Assembly (NCBI GenBank): GCA_039807785.1
Contig: JBDHRX010000054.1
Span: 1-19,382 of the forward strand
DNA from: Zeimonas sp039807785
Lineage (GTDB): Bacteria; Pseudomonadota; Gammaproteobacteria; Burkholderiales; Burkholderiaceae_E
DNA length: 19,382 nt
Direction of reading: 5' to 3'
The notes under the pieces are model-generated. The model had not been told where the DNA came from and made no database searches. It was given only the letters and a program-made list of their open reading frames with translations. The number at the start of each line of letters is the position of its first letter. Within the stretch, counting starts at the first letter, position 1. Both the position numbers and the translations under genes were made by a program. Below, one piece after another: positions 16,782 through 19,382 of this stretch.

Positions 16782-16796
16782 GCAACGTTTCGTTGC
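16782..16796. promoter_or_regulatory. Perfect 15-base palindrome upstream of the iclR-type gene
   Basis: GCAACG (16782-16787), TTT, CGTTGC (16791-16796) form an exact 6-3-6 inverted repeat in the 107-base gap before the regulator. It starts roughly 16 bases downstream of a -10 box, so a bound dimer would block transcription. Its size and symmetry suit an IclR-type autoregulatory operator. It shares AACGTT with the element at 15652-15663, but the half-site spacing differs. Confidence 0.45.
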
Positions 16797-16811
16797 CAGG
16801 TTGTTGCCGGG

Positions 16812-16817
16812 ATTATA
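16812..16817 (-). promoter_or_regulatory. Predicted -10 box of the iclR-type gene
   Basis: On the - strand the bases read TATAAT, a perfect -10 hexamer beginning one base after the hydroxylase stop codon (TGA, C, TATAAT). No acceptable -35 lies 16-18 bases upstream inside the hydroxylase 3' end, so the promoter may be weak or activator-assisted. Transcription would start near 16805, leaving a leader of about 95 bases. Confidence 0.4.
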
Positions 16818-16818
16818 G

Positions 16819-19185
16819 TCAGCGGCCTCCGGATTCCGTTTTCGCGTCCCCCGGCTCGTGCAGCAGTGCCTCGAGGCGGGCGGGCGACAGGGGCATCTGC
16901 AGCCGCCGTGCGCGATCGCCCAGGCCGGCGCGCGCCAGGGCGTCGGCGATCGCGTTGACCACCGCCGGCATCGCGCCGATGGTGCCCAGCTCGCCCACCC
17001 CCTTGACCCCGAGCGGGTTGGTCAGGCACGGCGTCGATTCGTCGACCTCCATGCGGAACCGGGCCTCGATGGCGTCGGCGCGCGGCGCGGCATAGTCCAT
17101 CAGGCTGCCCGAGAGCGGCTGGCCGGTCTGGTCGTCGTAGACCATGCGCTCGAGCAGGGCCTGCCCGATGCCCTGCACGGCGCCTCCCTCGAGCTGGCCG
17201 CGCACGATCGCCGGATTGACGACCCGGCCGACATCGTTCACCGAGCCGTAGGCCGCCACGCGGGTCTCGCCGGTCACCGGATCGATCTCGACTTCGCAGA
17301 CATGGCAGCCGTTGGGCCAGCTCGGCCCGTCGACGGTGTGAGTCGATTCGACGTGGATGCGCCGGTCGGGCTGGCGGCCGGCGAGCGCGAACAGGTCGAT
17401 CGCGCGATCGGTTCCGTCGATCGTGAAGCGCCCCTGCGCGTAGACCAGGTCGCCCGGGGCGACCTCGAGTTCCCGGGAGGCGAGCTCCCGGGCCCTGTCC
17501 ACGGTTCGCCGGGCGCCCACGTGCACCGACGAGCCGCCGGTGAACAGCGAGCGCGAGCCCGCGGTGCCGAACCCGTCGCCGCGATCGGTGTCGCCGAGGA
17601 CCACCCGCACCTTCTCGATCGGCACCTCGAACACGTCGACCGCGAGTTGCGCCAGCGAGGTCGCGATTCCCTGGCCCATCGCGTTGACCGCGGAGAACAC
17701 CTCGATCACGCCGTCGTCCCGCACGGTGACGGTGACGCGTTCCTGGAACACGTTGCCGCCGGTCCATTCGAGGAAGGTGGCGATGCCCAGGCCGCGCAGC
17801 CGTCCCGCCGCGCGCGACGCGGCCTCGCGCTCCGGGAAACCGTGCCAGTCGCTCAGGATGAGCGCCTGGTCCATGACGCGTTCGAAGCGGCCGCTGTCGT
17901 AGACCTGGGCCATCGCATTGGTGTAGGGCATCTGCTCCGGCCGCACGAAGTTGCGGCGGCGCAGCGTCACCCGGTCGATGCCCGTCTGGCGCGCGGCCTC
18001 GTCCATCAGCCGTTCGGTCAGGAAGATGGCCTCGGGTCGTCCCGCGCCGCGGTATGCGCCGGTCGGCGCGGTGTTGGTCAGCACCGCCCGGTAATGCAGG
18101 TCGACGGTGCCGATGTCGTAGACGCTGGTCGTCACCCAGGGGCCGATCTTCAACTGGATCAGGGCGCCGGTGGGCGTGGCATACGCGCCCATGTTGGCCA
18201 GTCCCGAGACGCGCAGCGCCAGCACGCGGCCGTCGCGGTCGAGCGCCATCGCCGCCCGGCTCGCGACATCGCGGCCGTGCGCCGAGGCGAGGAAATCCTC
18301 GCTGCGATCGGCGGCCCACTTGACGGGGCGGCGCAGCGCGTGCGCGCAGTAGGCGGTCGCGACGTCCTCCGGATACACGCCGGACTTCATGCCGAAGCCG
18401 CCGCCGACGTCGCCCACCCGGACGCGCACCTGCTCGCGCGGAAGGCCCAGGCAACCCGCGACCACGTCGCGCACCTGGGTGGGCATCTGCGAGCTCGCGT
18501 GCAGTGTGAGTCGTCCGGTCTCGGGATCGATTTCCGCGAGCACCGCGCGCGGCTCCAGCGTGAGGGCGACGACGCGCTGGTTCACGATCTCCAGCTCGAC
18601 GACATGCGCGGCGCGGGCGAAGGCCTGGTCGACGGCCCGGGCGTCGCCGTAGCGCGCCTCCGCCACGATGTTGTCGGGCAGCGCGTCGACGAGCCGGGGC
18701 GCCCGGGGATCGGCGGCGGCGCGCAGGTCCGTCACCATCGGCAGTTCCTCGTACTGCACGTCGACCGCCTCGGCGGCGTCGCGGGCCTGCTCGATCGACT
18801 CGGCCACGACGGCCGCGACCGGCTCGCCCACGAAGCGCGCGCGCTCATGGGCCAGCGCGCGACGCGCCGGCGAGACGGCGGGGTTGCCGTCGGCGCGCGT
18901 GAACGCCGTGCTGACGGGCAGCGCCTGCACGCCCGCCTCGACCAGGTCCGCGCCGGTGAACACGGCGAGCACCCCCGGCATGGAGCGCGCGGCGCCGGCA
19001 TCGACGGAGGCGATGCGCGCGTGCGGGTACATCGATCGAACGAACACGAGGCAGGCCTGGTCGTCGCGGCGCAGATCGCCGGTGAAACGACCGGTGCCGC
19101 GCAGCAGCGCCGGGTCTTCCTGCCGGTTCACGGCGCGGCCGCTGCCGAAGCGATGCGGATCAGAGGTCTTGTCGCTGCGATTCAT
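16819..19185 (-). CDS. Molybdenum hydroxylase large subunit (xanthine dehydrogenase/CoxL family, form II)
   Basis: A 788-residue molybdopterin-binding subunit of the xanthine dehydrogenase/aldehyde oxidase family. These enzymes hydroxylate an aldehyde or N-heterocycle with water, using Mo-MCD. The N-terminal 'a/b hammerhead' domain is seen at about 25-150 (PALLRGTGRFTGDL, then FVGEPVAAVVA). Cofactor motifs are GDVGGGFGMK at 258-267, AYRGAGR at 377-383, AMGQGIATSLAQ near residue 510, and the catalytic glutamate E732 in GVKGVGELGTIGAM. AYRGAGR marks form II proteins; true carbon monoxide dehydrogenases have AYRCSFR, so CO oxidation is not expected. The FAD and 2Fe-2S subunits normally encoded beside it are absent: a regulator lies downstream and an oppositely oriented gene upstream. 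The ATG at 19185 has only a weak GGGG ribosome site. It might serve an aldehyde or heterocycle from the neighbouring pathway. Confidence 0.9.
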   Translation of the reverse strand: MNRSDKTSDPHRFGSGRAVNRQEDPALLRGTGRFTGDLRRDDQACLVFVRSMYPHARIASVDAGAARSMPGVLAVFTGADLVEAGVQALPVSTAFTRADGNPAVSPARRALAHERARFVGEPVAAVVAESIEQARDAAEAVDVQYEELPMVTDLRAAADPRAPRLVDALPDNIVAEARYGDARAVDQAFARAAHVVELEIVNQRVVALTLEPRAVLAEIDPETGRLTLHASSQMPTQVRDVVAGCLGLPREQVRVRVGDVGGGFGMKSGVYPEDVATAYCAHALRRPVKWAADRSEDFLASAHGRDVASRAAMALDRDGRVLALRVSGLANMGAYATPTGALIQLKIGPWVTTSVYDIGTVDLHYRAVLTNTAPTGAYRGAGRPEAIFLTERLMDEAARQTGIDRVTLRRRNFVRPEQMPYTNAMAQVYDSGRFERVMDQALILSDWHGFPEREAASRAAGRLRGLGIATFLEWTGGNVFQERVTVTVRDDGVIEVFSAVNAMGQGIATSLAQLAVDVFEVPIEKVRVVLGDTDRGDGFGTAGSRSLFTGGSSVHVGARRTVDRARELASRELEVAPGDLVYAQGRFTIDGTDRAIDLFALAGRQPDRRIHVESTHTVDGPSWPNGCHVCEVEIDPVTGETRVAAYGSVNDVGRVVNPAIVRGQLEGGAVQGIGQALLERMVYDDQTGQPLSGSLMDYAAPRADAIEARFRMEVDESTPCLTNPLGVKGVGELGTIGAMPAVVNAIADALARAGLGDRARRLQMPLSPARLEALLHEPGDAKTESGGR

Positions 19186-19213
19186 AGGCGGCCCCGCGCT
19201 CCACGAGATCTCG

Positions 19214-19242
19214 TTGACATCCGGTTTTCATTGTGTCAGATT
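19214..19242 (+). promoter_or_regulatory. Predicted sigma70 promoter of the partial gene at 19308
   Basis: A perfect -35 TTGACA (19214-19219), a 17-base spacer and CAGATT (19237-19242, 3 of 6 consensus). The -35, spacing, imperfect -10 and the following ATTT(C/T)AGAACCA match the - strand element at 15695-15652 without gaps. Initiation would fall near 19249, leaving a leader of about 59 bases. Confidence 0.5.
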
Positions 19243-19245
19243 TCA

Positions 19246-19267
19246 GAACCATATTTCTATTATATGG
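19246..19267. promoter_or_regulatory. Operator candidate: 19-base inverted repeat overlapping opposing promoters
   Basis: CCATAT (19249-19254), seven bases, ATATGG (19262-19267) form a perfect 6-7-6 repeat. Overlapping it, GAACCATATTTC (19246-19257) gives GAA-N6-TTC, matching the candidate operator at 15652-15663. On the - strand TATAAT (19264-19259) is a perfect -10 for the hydroxylase gene, without a good -35. One protein bound here could silence transcription in both directions. Confidence 0.45.
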
Positions 19268-19307
19268 ATCATCAAGCAATATGGTGCGAAACGTCAGGGA
19301 GAAAGAC

Positions 19308-19382
19308 ATGAAGATCAGCCATCGCGGCAAGCTCAAGCTTCTCGGCGGCGCGGGTGTCTATGCCGGGCTGGCCGGCTCGGGG
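19308..19382 (+). CDS. N-terminus of a probable exported protein, cut by the window end
   Basis: Only 25 codons are present. The peptide has a positive n-region (MKISHRGKLK) followed by a hydrophobic Gly/Ala/Leu stretch, as in a signal peptide, with no cleavage site reached. AGGGA at 19296-19300 lies 7 bases before the ATG at 19308. An in-frame ATG at 19281 would add nine charged residues and has no better ribosome site. A periplasmic solute-binding protein is a reasonable guess given the setting, but nothing seen here proves it. Its promoter shares an element with the ridA operon, which suggests a role in the same pathway. Confidence 0.6.
   Translation, partial: MKISHRGKLKLLGGAGVYAGLAGSG

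Larger units (their letters stand above)
19186..19307. other. Intergenic promoter region between the hydroxylase and a rightward gene
   Basis: These 122 bases separate the leftward hydroxylase from the rightward partial gene and are clearly more AT-rich than the rest of the window. They contain promoter-like boxes on both strands and a 19-base inverted repeat, listed separately. A shared control region for both genes is likely. Confidence 0.65.

Noticed and set aside
15953..18454. A single 833-codon - strand frame joining the regulator to upstream sequence, as if a fusion protein
   Set aside because: The part upstream of 16711 is an out-of-frame reading of the hydroxylase. ATG 16711 with GGAAGGA gives a normal-length IclR protein.
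16819..19185. Assignment as carbon monoxide dehydrogenase large subunit
   Set aside because: The active-site loop is AYRGAGR, not the AYRCSFR of functional form I CO dehydrogenases.
16858..19311. An 817-codon open frame on the + strand opposite the molybdenum hydroxylase
   Set aside because: Antisense shadow of a gene with all family motifs; the composition is that of a high-GC shadow frame.

Overview
The window is GC-rich DNA with tightly packed genes. GTG and TTG starts, 4-base stop/start overlaps and CaiB-type CoA transferase, IclR and molybdenum-hydroxylase genes all fit a metabolically versatile proteobacterium. A betaproteobacterium of the Burkholderiales is my best guess, but this is an impression from gene content, not a phylogenetic result. 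No rRNA, tRNA, CRISPR array, insertion sequence or phage gene was seen.

Layout. Positions 2-9303 (+ strand) hold a solute import and processing operon: the 3' part of a periplasmic family-5 substrate-binding protein, a nitrilase-family C-N hydrolase, two peptide-type ABC permeases, two ABC ATPases, a cytoplasmic BisC-type molybdenum sulfoxide reductase and a glyoxalase/VOC-like protein. The permease, ATPase and VOC junctions are mostly 4-base overlaps. Positions 9344-15515 (- strand, converging on the first operon) hold a second operon, in transcription order: two RidA-family proteins, an ALDH7/AmaB-like aldehyde dehydrogenase, a cystathionine beta-lyase-like PLP enzyme, a class III CoA transferase, a Gln-type 3-mercaptopropionate dioxygenase and a divergent crotonase-fold protein. 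A 437-base non-coding stretch (15516-15952) follows, with the probable operon promoter/operator and a repetitive purine-rich tract. Next are an IclR-family regulator (15953-16711, -), a form II xanthine dehydrogenase/CoxL-like molybdenum hydroxylase large subunit (16819-19185, -), and a promoter region leading to a truncated rightward gene with a signal-peptide-like start (19308-19382, +).

How the genes may work together (inference). The minus-strand operon combines a C-S beta-lyase, which releases a thiol plus 2-aminoacrylate, RidA proteins, which deaminate such enamines, a thiol dioxygenase specific for 3-mercaptopropionate, a CoA transferase and a crotonase. This reads as a route for an organosulfur amino acid or thioether, for example S-(2-carboxyethyl)cysteine-like compounds, through 3-mercaptopropionate and 3-sulfinopropionate to a CoA thioester. 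The opposite operon could import a related compound, hydrolyse an amide or nitrile and reduce a sulfoxide. No desulfinase is in the window, so the pathway is incomplete as seen.

Regulation. The promoter region of the ridA operon and that of the partial gene at 19308 share an ungapped layout: TTGACA, 17 bases, CA(C/G)ATTT(T/C)AGAACCA, three variable bases, TTC. This suggests co-regulation, most simply by the IclR protein encoded between them.
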